A stretch of 64,000 nucleotides of DNA from assembly GCF_010646885.2 (NCBI RefSeq), contig NZ_CP050700.1, forward strand, positions 3,746,501-3,810,500, written 5' to 3'. Numbering within the stretch: position 1 is the first letter of the stretch; every line of letters begins with the position of its first letter. A program made the translations under genes and the position numbers. A model generated the notes under the pieces. That model saw only the letters and a list, made by a program, of their open reading frames with translations, did not search any database and had not been told where the DNA came from. Positions 1-9,375 of this stretch are shown here, one piece after another. The DNA comes from Desulfopila sp. IMCC35008. Lineage in GTDB: Bacteria > Desulfobacterota > Desulfobulbia > Desulfobulbales > Desulfocapsaceae.

Positions 1-840
1 GGAAGGAATGGAGCCCATGAAGTCGACACTCCCATCGTCATATACATACAGCGAGTTTCGCAGCTTAAACCGCCCCTCTACCTGCCTGTAGACCGCAAGC
101 GGGATATGGGTCATTGCCGATGCGACCACTCCAAGATATTCCTTATAGAAGCGACCGGCCGGCATGCCGTCAATGGAATAAATCCTGTTGCCTTCGCTTC
201 TATCGACAGAGTGGTAGGGGCCGATCGGCGTCCAGCCGTTGCCGGTCCCCACATTTATCTGTAGGTTCCCCTGCACAAACAGCATGGCCATACCGCCACT
301 GCTCACCTCCGTACCACAAAACTGATACGCTTTTTTAAACTGGTAATGATCTGCAGCCGCTCCCCCAATAAGAGGTATATCCCCGCACACCCGCCGCACA
401 ATATCAACAACGGGCAACTCGATGGTGGTGATACCATCCGGAAAAATGAAACAACAGGCCGGCGGTCCACTCAGGGCATCATTACAGGTAGCAAACGTTT
501 CACGAAAACGACGTTCCGGAAAAGAAGAAAAGTCGTGAACCATTGCAGCCTTAAACTGCACCGTCTCGGAACAAAACAAGAGAAGGCTTACCGAGTCCTC
601 TGAAAAACCCAAGAGAGGCGATATTTCCCCACCAGAAGTACACCCCGCCAGCTCAATTCCCGGGAACGTATCGCAAATCCGCCTCAGAATCGCTCCATAA
701 TCAGCGTCCATACATGAAGTAAAAAGGATACCGGCCTGCGGAATCCGGCCACGCAGCCTGTCCACACACTGGTTAATAACGGATTCCGTTGCTTCTATTG
801 CACTCAAGGCATCACTGACACCACAAACTGTCTCCAGCAT
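1..840 (-). CDS. FIST-domain sensory protein, 3' end off the window
   Basis: The minus strand is open from an ATG at 838-840 to the left edge, giving 280 codons without a stop. An AGGGGG ribosome site lies 6 bases upstream. Visible stretches are GILFTSCMDADYG and ELAGCTSGGEISP (N-terminal FIST region), PLIGGAAADH, and further on YSIDGMPAGRFYKEYLG, the typical entry into FIST_C. FIST domains are known as input modules thought to bind small ligands, often amino acids, in signal transduction. No output domain is seen, but the C-terminus is missing, so a kinase, cyclase or receptor module could follow. It diverges from the symporter gene at 1035. Confidence 0.8.
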   Translation of the reverse strand, partial: MLETVCGVSDALSAIEATESVINQCVDRLRGRIPQAGILFTSCMDADYGAILRRICDTFPGIELAGCTSGGEISPLLGFSEDSVSLLLFCSETVQFKAAMVHDFSSFPERRFRETFATCNDALSGPPACCFIFPDGITTIELPVVDIVRRVCGDIPLIGGAAADHYQFKKAYQFCGTEVSSGGMAMLFVQGNLQINVGTGNGWTPIGPYHSVDRSEGNRIYSIDGMPAGRFYKEYLGVVASAMTHIPLAVYRQVEGRFKLRNSLYVYDDGSVDFMGSIPS

Positions 841-1034
841 ATTCCCCCTGTCACCGCAACAACAAAACATCTCATGATAATAGAAGATCACATTCTCTTA
901 TTGTAATCGACAAACCCTCATGATGCCAAACGGTTTGGTTAAATCATAAAATAATGTTGAACGAATACAATGAAATTACCTCTCTCGAAATCATTAAGTA
1001 CTTGATCCAGGAGTGTCCGTAAATCCTGATTCAT

Positions 1035-2441
1035 TTGTCCATTCTCATGAAGTTTCCCCAGATCAGGCTCATTAAAGACATGGTGGAACAACTTTTTAAA
1101 GGACAGTCATCAAAATCAGGTGTCTCTTCCCTGCAGAGCTTTGCCATGGCCCTCGGTGGCAGGGTCGGTACCGGTAATATTGCAGGTGTTGCCTCCGCCA
1201 TCGGTTTCGGTGGGCCAGGAGCCGTTTTCTGGATGTGGACCATCGCTTTTTTAGGGGCCGGTTCAGCATACGTGGAATCCGCTCTCGCCCTGGTTTACAA
1301 AGAGGAGATGGATGGCGAATATCGTGGAGGCCCGCAATACTACATCGAGAAGGGGCTTGGCATGCGCTGGTATGCTATCCTCTTTGCAATCGCCGCCATT
1401 ATCGCCATGGGCTTTTTCCTTCCCGGAATCCAGGCCAACAGTATTGCCTCGGCAATGTATAATGCTTTTGGGATCCCGGTGGCAGCCACCGGTGGAGTCA
1501 TTGTAGTTCTTCTTGGTCTGATCATCTTCGGCGGCGTAAAACGTATCGGCCGTGTTGCTGAAATCATGGTGCCAACGATGGCCGTCATCTACATGCTCGT
1601 TTCACTGGTCATTATCGTTATTAACCTGGACAAGGTCCCAGACGTCTTCAGCCTGATCTTCACCTCCGCTTTCAGTTCCAAGGCTGCTTTCGGGGCCATC
1701 ATCGGCCAGGCCATCATGTGGGGTGTCAAACGAGGTATATACTCGAATGAGGCGGGTCAGGGTACCGGGCCAATGGCTGCTGCTGCTGCCGAGGTCAGCC
1801 ACCCGGCCAAGCAGGGGCTTGTCCAGGCATTCTCCGTTTATGTGGACACCCTCTTTGTCTGTACAGCCACGGCCTTTATGATACTTATTACAGGAAGCTA
1901 CAACACCGCGGACGGGGCAGGAGGATACCTGTACGCCAATCCGGCATTAAACGGAGTTACACCGGGACCGATCTTTACCCAGTCCGCCGTCGACACGCTC
2001 GTTCCCGGACTTGGTAGCGCATTTGTGGCCATTGCCCTGTTCTTCTTTGCTTTCACAACCCTGATGGCATATTATTATTACTGTGAATCAAACGTTGCCT
2101 TCCTCGCCAAGAAGTTTAAGAATCACAAGGCGATTTTCAACGTCACCAGAGTGGTCCTGCTGGCCATGGTATTTGTCGGTTCGATTAACTCGGCCGGGCA
2201 GGTTTGGGCACTCGGCGATATCGGGGTCGGGCTGATGGCCTGGCTCAACATCATCGCAATTATCCTGTTGACCAAACCAGGAATCAGGACCCTGCAAGAT
2301 TATGAACGACAGAAAAAGATGGGTTTGGACCCGGTTTTCGATCCTCGCGAAATGGGCATTGAAAACGCTGATTTGTGGGTACGTAAAATAGAAAGCGAAA
2401 AAGAGTATACCCAGGTAATGGAAGAACAATACCGTAATTGA
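1035..2441 (+). CDS. Sodium:alanine symporter (AGCS family), lacks TM1
   Basis: The 468-residue product belongs to the AGCS family, which imports alanine or glycine with sodium across the inner membrane. The family core is clear: GGRVGTGNIAGVA near residue 45, GGPGAVFWMW near 65, FRGGP-like YRGGPQYYIEKGLGMRW near 100, and NEAGQGTGP near 240. About ten hydrophobic helices follow. The start is odd. An in-frame stop lies at 1020-1022, and the only starts are TTG 1035 or ATG 1047. The product therefore begins at the segment that normally follows TM1, so roughly 35-50 residues including the first helix are absent. Upstream DNA in other frames shows no hydrophobic helix. It may be a 5'-truncated, non-functional copy. 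A terminator follows directly. Confidence 0.82.
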   Translation: MSILMKFPQIRLIKDMVEQLFKGQSSKSGVSSLQSFAMALGGRVGTGNIAGVASAIGFGGPGAVFWMWTIAFLGAGSAYVESALALVYKEEMDGEYRGGPQYYIEKGLGMRWYAILFAIAAIIAMGFFLPGIQANSIASAMYNAFGIPVAATGGVIVVLLGLIIFGGVKRIGRVAEIMVPTMAVIYMLVSLVIIVINLDKVPDVFSLIFTSAFSSKAAFGAIIGQAIMWGVKRGIYSNEAGQGTGPMAAAAAEVSHPAKQGLVQAFSVYVDTLFVCTATAFMILITGSYNTADGAGGYLYANPALNGVTPGPIFTQSAVDTLVPGLGSAFVAIALFFFAFTTLMAYYYYCESNVAFLAKKFKNHKAIFNVTRVVLLAMVFVGSINSAGQVWALGDIGVGLMAWLNIIAIILLTKPGIRTLQDYERQKKMGLDPVFDPREMGIENADLWVRKIESEKEYTQVMEEQYRN

Positions 2442-2462
2442 TTCTTCGATAACAAACATAAA

Positions 2463-2495
2463 ACTGCCCCCATCAGGAGAGGGGGGGCAGTTTTT
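2463..2495 (+). terminator. Rho-independent terminator of the symporter gene
   Basis: CTGCCCCC (2464-2471) pairs with GGGGGCAG (2483-2490), followed by TTTTT. It lies 22 bases after the symporter stop codon. Confidence 0.85.
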
Positions 2496-2546
2496 CATCA
2501 CATTACGACTTGTGGGCTGTGCCGATGCAGCACTTCCCGCATTTAG

Positions 2547-2572
2547 CCCGTATTTTTCATGAGAAATACGGG
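2547..2572. repeat. Near-perfect 26-bp palindrome upstream of asparaginase
   Basis: CCCGTATTT (2547-2555) is the exact reverse complement of AAATACGGG (2564-2572). The 8-base centre contains the self-complementary TCATGA. No T-run follows, so it does not look like a terminator. It lies 26 bases before the asparaginase ATG and could be an operator, an mRNA hairpin or a dispersed palindromic repeat. Confidence 0.5.
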
Positions 2573-2598
2573 TGAGGCGTAGACAGGTATATTAAGGA

Positions 2599-3663
2599 AT
2601 GCAGGACAGTTCACCAAAACGTAAAATTCTCGTACTCGCCACCGGCGGCACCATTGTCTGCTCAGAAACAGACAGTGGTCTCAAACCGCACTACACGGTT
2701 GAAAAGCTACTCGAAGTCCTGAAACCTGCGACGAAACGCCACGTCGTTCGGGGTAAAACAGTCATGAACATCGACAGTTCAAACATGACACCTCGTAATT
2801 GGCTGGTCATTGCCCAGGCAATCGAAGAGGAATACAACAGCTACGACGGTTTCGTTATTACCCATGGGACCGACACCATGGCATATACAGCTTCAGCGCT
2901 GAGTTATCTTCTCGAACATTTGAACAAGCCGGTCATCCTCACCGGTTCCCAGTACTCGCTTATCGACAGTCGAACGGATGCCGTACAAAACCTCAATGAC
3001 GCCCTGCTCTTCGCCTGTGAGGAATTGCGTGGCGTCTTTATCGCCTTTGACGGAAAACTCATCAACGGGACCCGGGCCATCAAGACCAAGACCCGCAGTT
3101 ACGATGCCTTTAACAGTGTCAACTTCCCTGTTGTGGCCGTAGTAAAACACAACCGTATTCATTACAACCGCTCGGTCTTCAGACTTTTTTCACGACCTGA
3201 CATACAGGAAACCGAAGACAATCCTCCTGCCTTGAAAGTGTGCAGGGAGATTGAGGACAATATCATCGTCATCAAGCTCTTTCCCGGCCTCAATCCATCC
3301 ATATTCGATTATCTCGGAAAACAGGTAAAGGGCATTATTATTGAAGGGTATGGTATCGGCGGAGTCTCCTCCGGCATTCTGGATCTGTCTTCCAAGGTCC
3401 GGCAGCTCACCGATGCCGGCCTGGCCGTAGTTGTCACCACGCAGTGCCTGGAAGAAGGTGTCGATTTCAACATTTACGAAGTCGGCAAGCTGCTTCCCCT
3501 CGACAAGATCATCTACGCCAAAGACATGAACACCGAGGCAATAGTACCAAAGCTGATGTGGGCTCTCGCCCGCGGAAAGAATCCTGCGGAAGTTAAAAGC
3601 CTGTTCGAAACAGCTGTAAACGGTGATATACAGGACCATCCTGAGACCTACTACTATTTCTAA
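2599..3663 (+). CDS. ansA: L-asparaginase, type I (cytoplasmic)
   Basis: This 354-residue enzyme hydrolyses asparagine to aspartate and ammonia. The N-terminal LATGGTI motif places the nucleophilic threonine at residue 18. THGTDT puts the second catalytic Thr-Asp pair at residues 91-92. The N-terminus has no signal peptide, and the motif spacing and length fit cytoplasmic type I enzymes. The ATG at 2599 follows an AAGGA only two to three bases away, which is tight; no other in-frame start fits better. Together with the neighbouring amino-acid symporter it suggests amino-acid catabolism, though a terminator separates the two genes. Confidence 0.9.
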   Translation: MQDSSPKRKILVLATGGTIVCSETDSGLKPHYTVEKLLEVLKPATKRHVVRGKTVMNIDSSNMTPRNWLVIAQAIEEEYNSYDGFVITHGTDTMAYTASALSYLLEHLNKPVILTGSQYSLIDSRTDAVQNLNDALLFACEELRGVFIAFDGKLINGTRAIKTKTRSYDAFNSVNFPVVAVVKHNRIHYNRSVFRLFSRPDIQETEDNPPALKVCREIEDNIIVIKLFPGLNPSIFDYLGKQVKGIIIEGYGIGGVSSGILDLSSKVRQLTDAGLAVVVTTQCLEEGVDFNIYEVGKLLPLDKIIYAKDMNTEAIVPKLMWALARGKNPAEVKSLFETAVNGDIQDHPETYYYF

Positions 3664-3935
3664 CCGGTGGTTTCTTTCTCCTTCACCGCCCAGAACAATA
3701 CTCCAACCTGCTAATGGAACTTTCTAAAAAAATATCTGCCGCAATTTCAAAAACATAAGAATATATGTTTCGTACGTTTTTTTTGTCTGCAGAGAATAAA
3801 TCCTATTGACAGGTTCGATGGTGTTTCACACTTGAATCGAGCAAAGGACTACATATGGGAGCTGGCTATAGATAAAGACATCCAGCGATCTCTCCTCGAT
3901 CAGGAGAACATGGTGGAATAAGTGCTGCCACAACC

Positions 3936-6794
3936 TTACTGAGATCTGTCCAGCTCCTGTCGTATAGCGAGCCCGAGTTTGGCAACGGTGTACGGTTTTT
4001 CAAGAAATGAATCAACACCAAGCTCCCGGAGTTTCTCCTGGGAATCGGGATCGAAGAAACCACTTGTAACCACCCCTTTCTGATTGGGATATTTCGAAGC
4101 AATTTCCCTGAACGTGGCCAGCCCACCCAAACCACCAGGCATGACCATATCGAGCAGAACGAGGTCAACCGGATGTTGCTCCATAACACGAACCGCCTGT
4201 TCACCACTCTCTGCAGTCAGGACCACATAACCAAGCTTTTGCAGTGTAGTCCTGGCAATATCAAGCTGGTCTGCGGCATCATCCACAACAAGCACCGTTT
4301 CCGTACCGGAAAAATCATCGATCTGACGGTGTTTGCCATGCACAACACTTTTTTCCCTGGTAGCCGGGAGGTACATGGAAAAAGTCGTCCCCTCACCCTT
4401 GGTACTCTCTATGTCAATATACCCGCTATGGTCCTTCACCGTAGCCCAGATAATAGACATCCCCAATCCCGTGCCGCTCACCTCATGACTCTTCTTGGTA
4501 TAAAAGGGTTCAAACACCCGCTGCAGGTCCATAGGGTCTATGCCAACACCCGTATCTCTCACCGTGACACATACATATTCACCCTTTGGAATCCGTTCAT
4601 ACCCTTCATGTTCAGTGTCCAGATAAATATCACTTGCCGAGATCGCAAGCTCACCCTGTCCCCCACCCACCATCGCCTCGACACTGTTATTGACAATATT
4701 CATAATAGCCTTCGAAAGATGGACCTCCGACCCTTTAACCTTCATGAGCCCATCCTGGAGGTTTGTTACAACTTGAACATGATCATTTTTCGCCTTTACC
4801 TGCTGAAACTCTATGGATTCGAGATAGTCGGTAATGATAGCAGCCACGTCACACACTTCGAGCATCTGGGCACTCCTGCGCGCCAGTGTTAAGAGGTCCT
4901 GCACGATATTAGCCGCTTTTTTTCCAGATTTGCGAATGACGGCAATTTTCCTATACATCGGATCATCGGGTTCCATCTCATGGAGAAGGAGATCGGGATA
5001 AGAGACCAGGCCACTGAGAATATTGTTCAGGTCGTGAGCTACCCTGGCGGCGAGGTTCCCCATTACTTCAAGCTTCTGGGCCTTCATCAGCTGCACCTCC
5101 AGCTGTTTATGCTCGTTGATATCCCTGATTATGCCCTGGGTGCCTGTAAATATTTTTCCCCCTCTTTCATTCTCGGTGTAGATACCTCCTGCCGAGACAC
5201 TGAAGTATCGTAAACCCCTGCTATTCTGATCCATTGACTTTGACAGGCGCAGGCGAAGCTCAAGATTGGTCGTAGCGCGCTCCCCCGTACGCTGCTCGTT
5301 AATCTTATTCCTCGCCCGGTTGATATCGGTCGAAGAAACCAGATCAAATATGGACTTTCCAAGGAGCGACTCAATGGTCACGCTATACTGCTCAACTGCG
5401 GGGCTCACAAAAGTAATTTTCGCATCCCGGTCCAACCGGTAAATAATATCGGGTACCGTGGTGAGGATCGATTTCAGGTCCTTCTTACTCACCTCGAGGC
5501 GTGACAGAGCATTATCCGTTTCCACTCTGGCATTCTGGTGAAAATGTCGATATTTTAGAGTAACGAATAGAAAGGTATTAAATATCAAGGTAACAGTGGG
5601 TAGCAACGGGGAGAACAGGTAGCCGGTATCCCTAAAGGCCCACCCGGCACCGAGCCAACTTAACCCGACCCCAAAAAACCCGAAAATAACGGTGCAGGGA
5701 ATAGGCAGATAGATGGCAATAAAGATCAACACAAGGCTGAAACATATAGTTACAACTACCTCGAATGTCACAAAATCCGGTGTCCGCACCACTGGTTTGC
5801 CAGACAACAGCGACTCGAGTGCCTGCTGATAGATTTGAAGTGCAGGAGTAGTTGGTGAATACGGAGTGGCATATTCATTGGTCAAACCCGCTGCTGTTAT
5901 ACCAACCAGTACCACCGTATCCTCAAAAAGTGCTGAGTCGACTCTGCCCTCCAGAACGTCAGCTGCAGACAAGGAGGCATCTTTCTCGGTCCCTGTTCTC
6001 CGAAGCAGAAAATTTCCTTCGTTGTCGGTCGGGATAGTGAGACCACCTAAATAAAGTGATGTAATCTGGCTTGTATCGCGGGAGAGGACCATGTTGCCCA
6101 CCGGGTACAGCATCTCCAGTAAACTTAAGGGAAGAGAGGGATATAATCGCCCCTGGTACTCAATCATAAGCGGTACTCTGCGTAATAGACCGTCACTATC
6201 GGGTGTACCGTTCAAAAATCCTGAAATTGCAGCAGAGGCCATGAACATATCGAGGCTGCACACGACATCACGGGCAACATGGAAGGAACCGTAAGGCACA
6301 GAGATGCCCTTACGACCAACCCTCACGGGATATACAGGATGCAGCTGACAAGCTTGGTCTTTTCCCTGTTTCTCCTCGAACAGAAAGGCATAGCCCAGGG
6401 AGAACGGTCCACCCGACAAGGCCCCGGCAAGAAGGGTATCGCCCTCGGGCCCTCCGGCCTGCTGTTCGGACAGCAGTAAGTCCACACCTATCGCTGCTGC
6501 TCCTGCATCACTTATAGTTGCCAGAAGGCGGGCAAGTCTCTCCCGCGACCACGGCCACTGACCATACTGCTCAAGAGAGGTATTATCAATTGCAACAACA
6601 GTTACCTTGCTAGAACCACGGAAAGGTTCGGCGGATTGACTGACAACATCGGTAGATTTAAGCAGAAAATATTCAACAGAAGGAAGACGACTATAGTATA
6701 TGACAGACAGGAGCAGCGTCACCATAACACCGCTTAACAGCACGGTGCGGCGCAGGTTTCTGCGACTCCTGGATGATGAAGGTGAATTTTTCAT
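3936..6794 (-). CDS. CHASE2 / PAS / hybrid histidine kinase with receiver
   Basis: The 952-residue protein has an N-terminal membrane anchor (about 15-37) and an extracytoplasmic CHASE2 domain (about 40-330; VVAIDNTSLEQYGQWPWSRE is typical). Three hydrophobic helices follow (about 335-410), then a PAS domain (about 440-560) and a histidine kinase core with phospho-acceptor His587 in ARVAHDLNN. The ATP-binding domain has DTGVGI and GTGLGM. The C-terminal receiver has acceptor Asp882 in LLDMVMPGG. It is the last gene of a three-gene operon after a FecR-domain protein and an OmpA-type lipoprotein, the usual partners of CHASE2 proteins. The lack of a separate DNA-binding regulator suggests phosphotransfer to a distant protein. 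The HK-REC module resembles the kinase at 22828. Confidence 0.9.
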   Translation of the reverse strand: MKNSPSSSRSRRNLRRTVLLSGVMVTLLLSVIYYSRLPSVEYFLLKSTDVVSQSAEPFRGSSKVTVVAIDNTSLEQYGQWPWSRERLARLLATISDAGAAAIGVDLLLSEQQAGGPEGDTLLAGALSGGPFSLGYAFLFEEKQGKDQACQLHPVYPVRVGRKGISVPYGSFHVARDVVCSLDMFMASAAISGFLNGTPDSDGLLRRVPLMIEYQGRLYPSLPLSLLEMLYPVGNMVLSRDTSQITSLYLGGLTIPTDNEGNFLLRRTGTEKDASLSAADVLEGRVDSALFEDTVVLVGITAAGLTNEYATPYSPTTPALQIYQQALESLLSGKPVVRTPDFVTFEVVVTICFSLVLIFIAIYLPIPCTVIFGFFGVGLSWLGAGWAFRDTGYLFSPLLPTVTLIFNTFLFVTLKYRHFHQNARVETDNALSRLEVSKKDLKSILTTVPDIIYRLDRDAKITFVSPAVEQYSVTIESLLGKSIFDLVSSTDINRARNKINEQRTGERATTNLELRLRLSKSMDQNSRGLRYFSVSAGGIYTENERGGKIFTGTQGIIRDINEHKQLEVQLMKAQKLEVMGNLAARVAHDLNNILSGLVSYPDLLLHEMEPDDPMYRKIAVIRKSGKKAANIVQDLLTLARRSAQMLEVCDVAAIITDYLESIEFQQVKAKNDHVQVVTNLQDGLMKVKGSEVHLSKAIMNIVNNSVEAMVGGGQGELAISASDIYLDTEHEGYERIPKGEYVCVTVRDTGVGIDPMDLQRVFEPFYTKKSHEVSGTGLGMSIIWATVKDHSGYIDIESTKGEGTTFSMYLPATREKSVVHGKHRQIDDFSGTETVLVVDDAADQLDIARTTLQKLGYVVLTAESGEQAVRVMEQHPVDLVLLDMVMPGGLGGLATFREIASKYPNQKGVVTSGFFDPDSQEKLRELGVDSFLEKPYTVAKLGLAIRQELDRSQ

Positions 6795-6811
6795 CGAATG
6801 ACCGACCTCAA

Positions 6812-7423
6812 TTATCTCACCACTACCTCTACTCTGCGATTTTTCGATTCGTGGACATTGTCACCGGTTTGAATCAACAGATTATACTCACCATGAGAGT
6901 CAATTTCTATTGACTCAGGTTCAACACCATTTTGTACCAACAGTTTTTTTACTGCTTGAGCCCGTTTCAAAGAGAGTTGTCGATTATACTCCTCATCCCC
7001 TGCCGTATCGGTATGGCCGATGACACTGATGTTGGCAGATTCCCGTTCCTCTATGACTAAGAGAACTTCCGGTATGGTTTTCCTGGATTGTGCAGTCAGT
7101 TGTGTAGACTCACTTTTAAAATAGAGAACATGATGGACAGGCTGAACAGGAAGGCGTGCCAGGACATCTGAGAATTTCGCCTGAATCTCCTCTTCGGATA
7201 CTACTTCCGGAGAATCGGGTAAAGCTTCCATGCTGCGGGCAATGGTTGCCTCTCCGGCCTTGCTGATCTCAACGACTCCACTCTTGGTCATCACACTGAC
7301 CTGCCCGACATGGCCATCCGGGTCCGGCAACAGAATTACAGTTGTTTTGCCTGAACACCCAGAAAGAAGAACGAGTAAAAAGCAGAGAAACAGCGGCCAA
7401 TAACTATACCGGCTCTTTGTCAT
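6812..7423 (-). CDS. OmpA-family lipoprotein
   Basis: This 203-residue protein starts with a lipoprotein signal (hydrophobic stretch then LLSGCSG, modified Cys near residue 23). The C-terminal half is an OmpA/MotB peptidoglycan-binding domain: VLYFKSESTQLTAQS, VIGHTDTAGDEEYNRQLSLKRAQAVKKLL and NRRVEVVV. It should be anchored by lipid and bind the cell wall. It lies 17 bases upstream of the CHASE2 kinase gene and 22 bases after the FecR-domain gene, so the three are probably co-transcribed. Confidence 0.88.
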   Translation of the reverse strand: MTKSRYSYWPLFLCFLLVLLSGCSGKTTVILLPDPDGHVGQVSVMTKSGVVEISKAGEATIARSMEALPDSPEVVSEEEIQAKFSDVLARLPVQPVHHVLYFKSESTQLTAQSRKTIPEVLLVIEERESANISVIGHTDTAGDEEYNRQLSLKRAQAVKKLLVQNGVEPESIEIDSHGEYNLLIQTGDNVHESKNRRVEVVVR

Positions 7424-7445
7424 GATTTTAGGATTTGTATGTGGA

Positions 7446-7895
7446 CTAATCCACCTTCACAAGAAATTTTGTTCCCCGTACGCCAAGCGTTGCATTGGGA
7501 GTCTGCACCTTCACCTTCTTCGGGGCCAACTTACCTATCTGCCCGGTAACAAATGAAAACGACCCTTTGATCAGTCGGGTAATAAAGGAAAGCTCCTCCT
7601 CAGCCGGGTTAAATACAAAGTCCTCAACGACTAATTCACTGTTTGCGCCCAGAGCAACAACCGTATCATCTTTGAATATCAACCCAACACTACTATCTTT
7701 ACCGGTCCTGATCGTATCCCCAGTACGAAAATGCATGTTCTCCCGAACGGTAACCCGTTCACTGGAACTGACCAGCACAACATCCCCTTTCAGAGAATCG
7801 ACAAATCCCGCCGATATAGATGCCTCGGCGCACTGCCCCGCACGACCGGCCATGATGAAGGAAATCACCATAATTATAAAGCAAATTCTCTTCAT
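7446..7895 (-). CDS. Exported FecR-domain protein
   Basis: The 149-residue protein has a signal peptide (cleavage near GQCAEA, about residue 23) and one FecR domain: LKGDVVLVSSSERVTV, FRTGDTIRTG, VGLIFKDDTVVALGANSELVVEDF and a C-terminal VQTPNATLGVRGTKFLV. It should be periplasmic. The ATG at 7893-7895 has a GGAG eight bases upstream. It is the first gene of the fecR-ompA-CHASE2 operon; this trio probably forms an envelope-sensing unit, although the signal is unknown. Confidence 0.88.
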   Translation of the reverse strand: MKRICFIIMVISFIMAGRAGQCAEASISAGFVDSLKGDVVLVSSSERVTVRENMHFRTGDTIRTGKDSSVGLIFKDDTVVALGANSELVVEDFVFNPAEEELSFITRLIKGSFSFVTGQIGKLAPKKVKVQTPNATLGVRGTKFLVKVD

Positions 7896-8128
7896 AAGTC
7901 ACACTCCGAATACCAATAATAGGTGGCACTCCCGCTTGTCACATGTTTTAAGGTGATATATACTGAAAACTACCAGCTTTCAGGGTGAATCACAAATATT
8001 TCTTTATCCGGCCCATCTTGTCGTCAGGCACACAGAGTTTGTACATATAAAGAAAAAAACCGGTAATAATGGTGCACAGACCTTCCTGCTGTGTGTGCCA
8101 AACTTTTCCAAAACGGGAGTACCTCTAT

Positions 8129-8383
8129 ATGAGATTAGCAGCCACTGATTTCGGCCTGACCAGACAAACCATCATAGAACAGGATAGCGATGGAACCCTT
8201 GCCCTACTTATCGACCGTAAAAGCCGGATAATTATGGCAGATGGAAGAAAAATTATCGATAAGATCATAAAAATCAGGGAGAAACTTCCCGGTGTATCAA
8301 TAGTCATTAAAACTTCTGCACCGGTATGCAGCAAGACAAACGCACTCCTGGAAAAGCAACAAATCCGGATAGAATCTCTTTGA
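8129..8383 (+). CDS. Hypothetical 84-residue protein
   Basis: I do not recognise this protein. The ATG at 8129 is preceded by GGGAG nine bases away, which decides the start over an upstream in-frame codon at 8069. The sequence (MRLAATDFGLTRQT..., LALLIDRKSRIIMADGRKI, IVIKTSAPVCSKTNALLE) looks like a small alpha/beta domain without signal or membrane segments. It stands alone between the fecR operon and the ParA operon. Confidence 0.55.
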   Translation: MRLAATDFGLTRQTIIEQDSDGTLALLIDRKSRIIMADGRKIIDKIIKIREKLPGVSIVIKTSAPVCSKTNALLEKQQIRIESL

Positions 8384-8417
8384 CCACTCAATAATGATGT
8401 TCACATCCGGAAGCGGG

Positions 8418-8933
8418 CTACACAAAACTGCAGAATAATTCTTCCAACTGTTTTCTGGTACGCTTTATTTCATCCAGACTATCCGCGCACTGCACGCGCA
8501 CCTTTTCATCACCACCATCGAGTAGCTGTTTCTGCAAAGGACAGACATACCATGTGCAGATAAACGGTCGCTCCAGCCGTGCAAGCCGACACCCATCCGC
8601 CTGCAGATGCATACAAACTCCATTTTCTTTTTTGTGTATTTGCCTGACGGGTATGGTTTGCTTGTGAAAACAGGAGAACAAGACATCCCGGAAATCATAC
8701 CAGACGGTGGCGTGGCGGCAACACACATCATCGCAGGAAGGACAGCTCTGCCTGCAAAGTGTTGTCAGGATCTCATCGATGCTCTCATAGTTTCTTGCAA
8801 TCTGCTGCGTGAGAGAGGAAAGGAGACTGGAATTTTCCATGGAGAGAGCACCAGCAGCCGTGAATAGTGACATTTCCATCTCGGCCCACAACTCCGGTCG
8901 CTGCCAGGGACTACTCTCAACATCCTGAATCAT
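8418..8933 (-). CDS. Cysteine-cluster protein (YkgJ-like)
   Basis: The 171-residue protein has a helical N-terminal part (about 1-60) followed by a cysteine cluster: CRQSCPSCDDVCCRH, then FSCF, GVCMHLQADGCRLARLERPFICTWYVCP. The CxxCxxxCC plus later C...C arrangement resembles YkgJ/UPF0153-type clusters thought to bind zinc or iron-sulfur. Its ATG overlaps the stop codon of the preceding gene (ATGA at 8930-8933), indicating translational coupling. Function is unknown. A second, unrelated-length protein of this kind is at 13876. Confidence 0.7.
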   Translation of the reverse strand: MIQDVESSPWQRPELWAEMEMSLFTAAGALSMENSSLLSSLTQQIARNYESIDEILTTLCRQSCPSCDDVCCRHATVWYDFRDVLFSCFHKQTIPVRQIHKKENGVCMHLQADGCRLARLERPFICTWYVCPLQKQLLDGGDEKVRVQCADSLDEIKRTRKQLEELFCSFV

Positions 8934-9184
8934 GGCTGCAACAAATCCAACGCCCTGCGGACAAGGCAGTCTATTGAGACACCACGTTCCCCTGAGAGCC
9001 GAAGAAGCCGCTCATGAACCTCCGGGGAAAGAGTAACTGTACAGGTATCCGCATGATTCACACTACTCCTTCCACTGACCCTTTCTGCTCCATCACCAAA
9101 TTTTTCAGTTAAGGCATTTTCGATGGTTTCACCAAGTTTGTCCAGCTCGTCCATATCTGCCTTCACGTTTAGTTTATCCCTCAT
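8930..9184 (-). CDS. Small ribbon-helix-helix-like protein
   Basis: This is an 84-residue protein if the ATG at 9184 is used; a TTG two codons upstream is also possible. The C-terminal part (TCTVTLSPEVHERLLRLSGERGVS, then LVRRALDLL) fits a ribbon-helix-helix fold: one beta strand and two helices. The N-terminal half is acidic and helical. It lies downstream of a ParA-like ATPase gene, so it may be the DNA-binding partner in place of ParB; that role is inferred from position only. Confidence 0.6.
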   Translation of the reverse strand: MRDKLNVKADMDELDKLGETIENALTEKFGDGAERVSGRSSVNHADTCTVTLSPEVHERLLRLSGERGVSIDCLVRRALDLLQP

Positions 9185-9375
9185 CCTCAACGTTCCCTGC
9201 TCTCTTTTATCCGAAATCTATCTCAACGCATCTGGAAACAACAACCAGCCTAAACCCGGATATTTCATAAAAAAACTCTCTCCATGTCTAGATCACTATG
9301 GCATGTCAGGAGTTGAATCAGAGATTTCCTGTGAACCTTGAGGTACAGACCATCTCGACTCGTGAACTATCCGGG

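Noticed and set aside
7920..7940. Sigma-54 promoter (TGGCACTCCCGCTTGT)
   Set aside because: The -12 GC is not at the required position and the orientation points away from the fecR operon.
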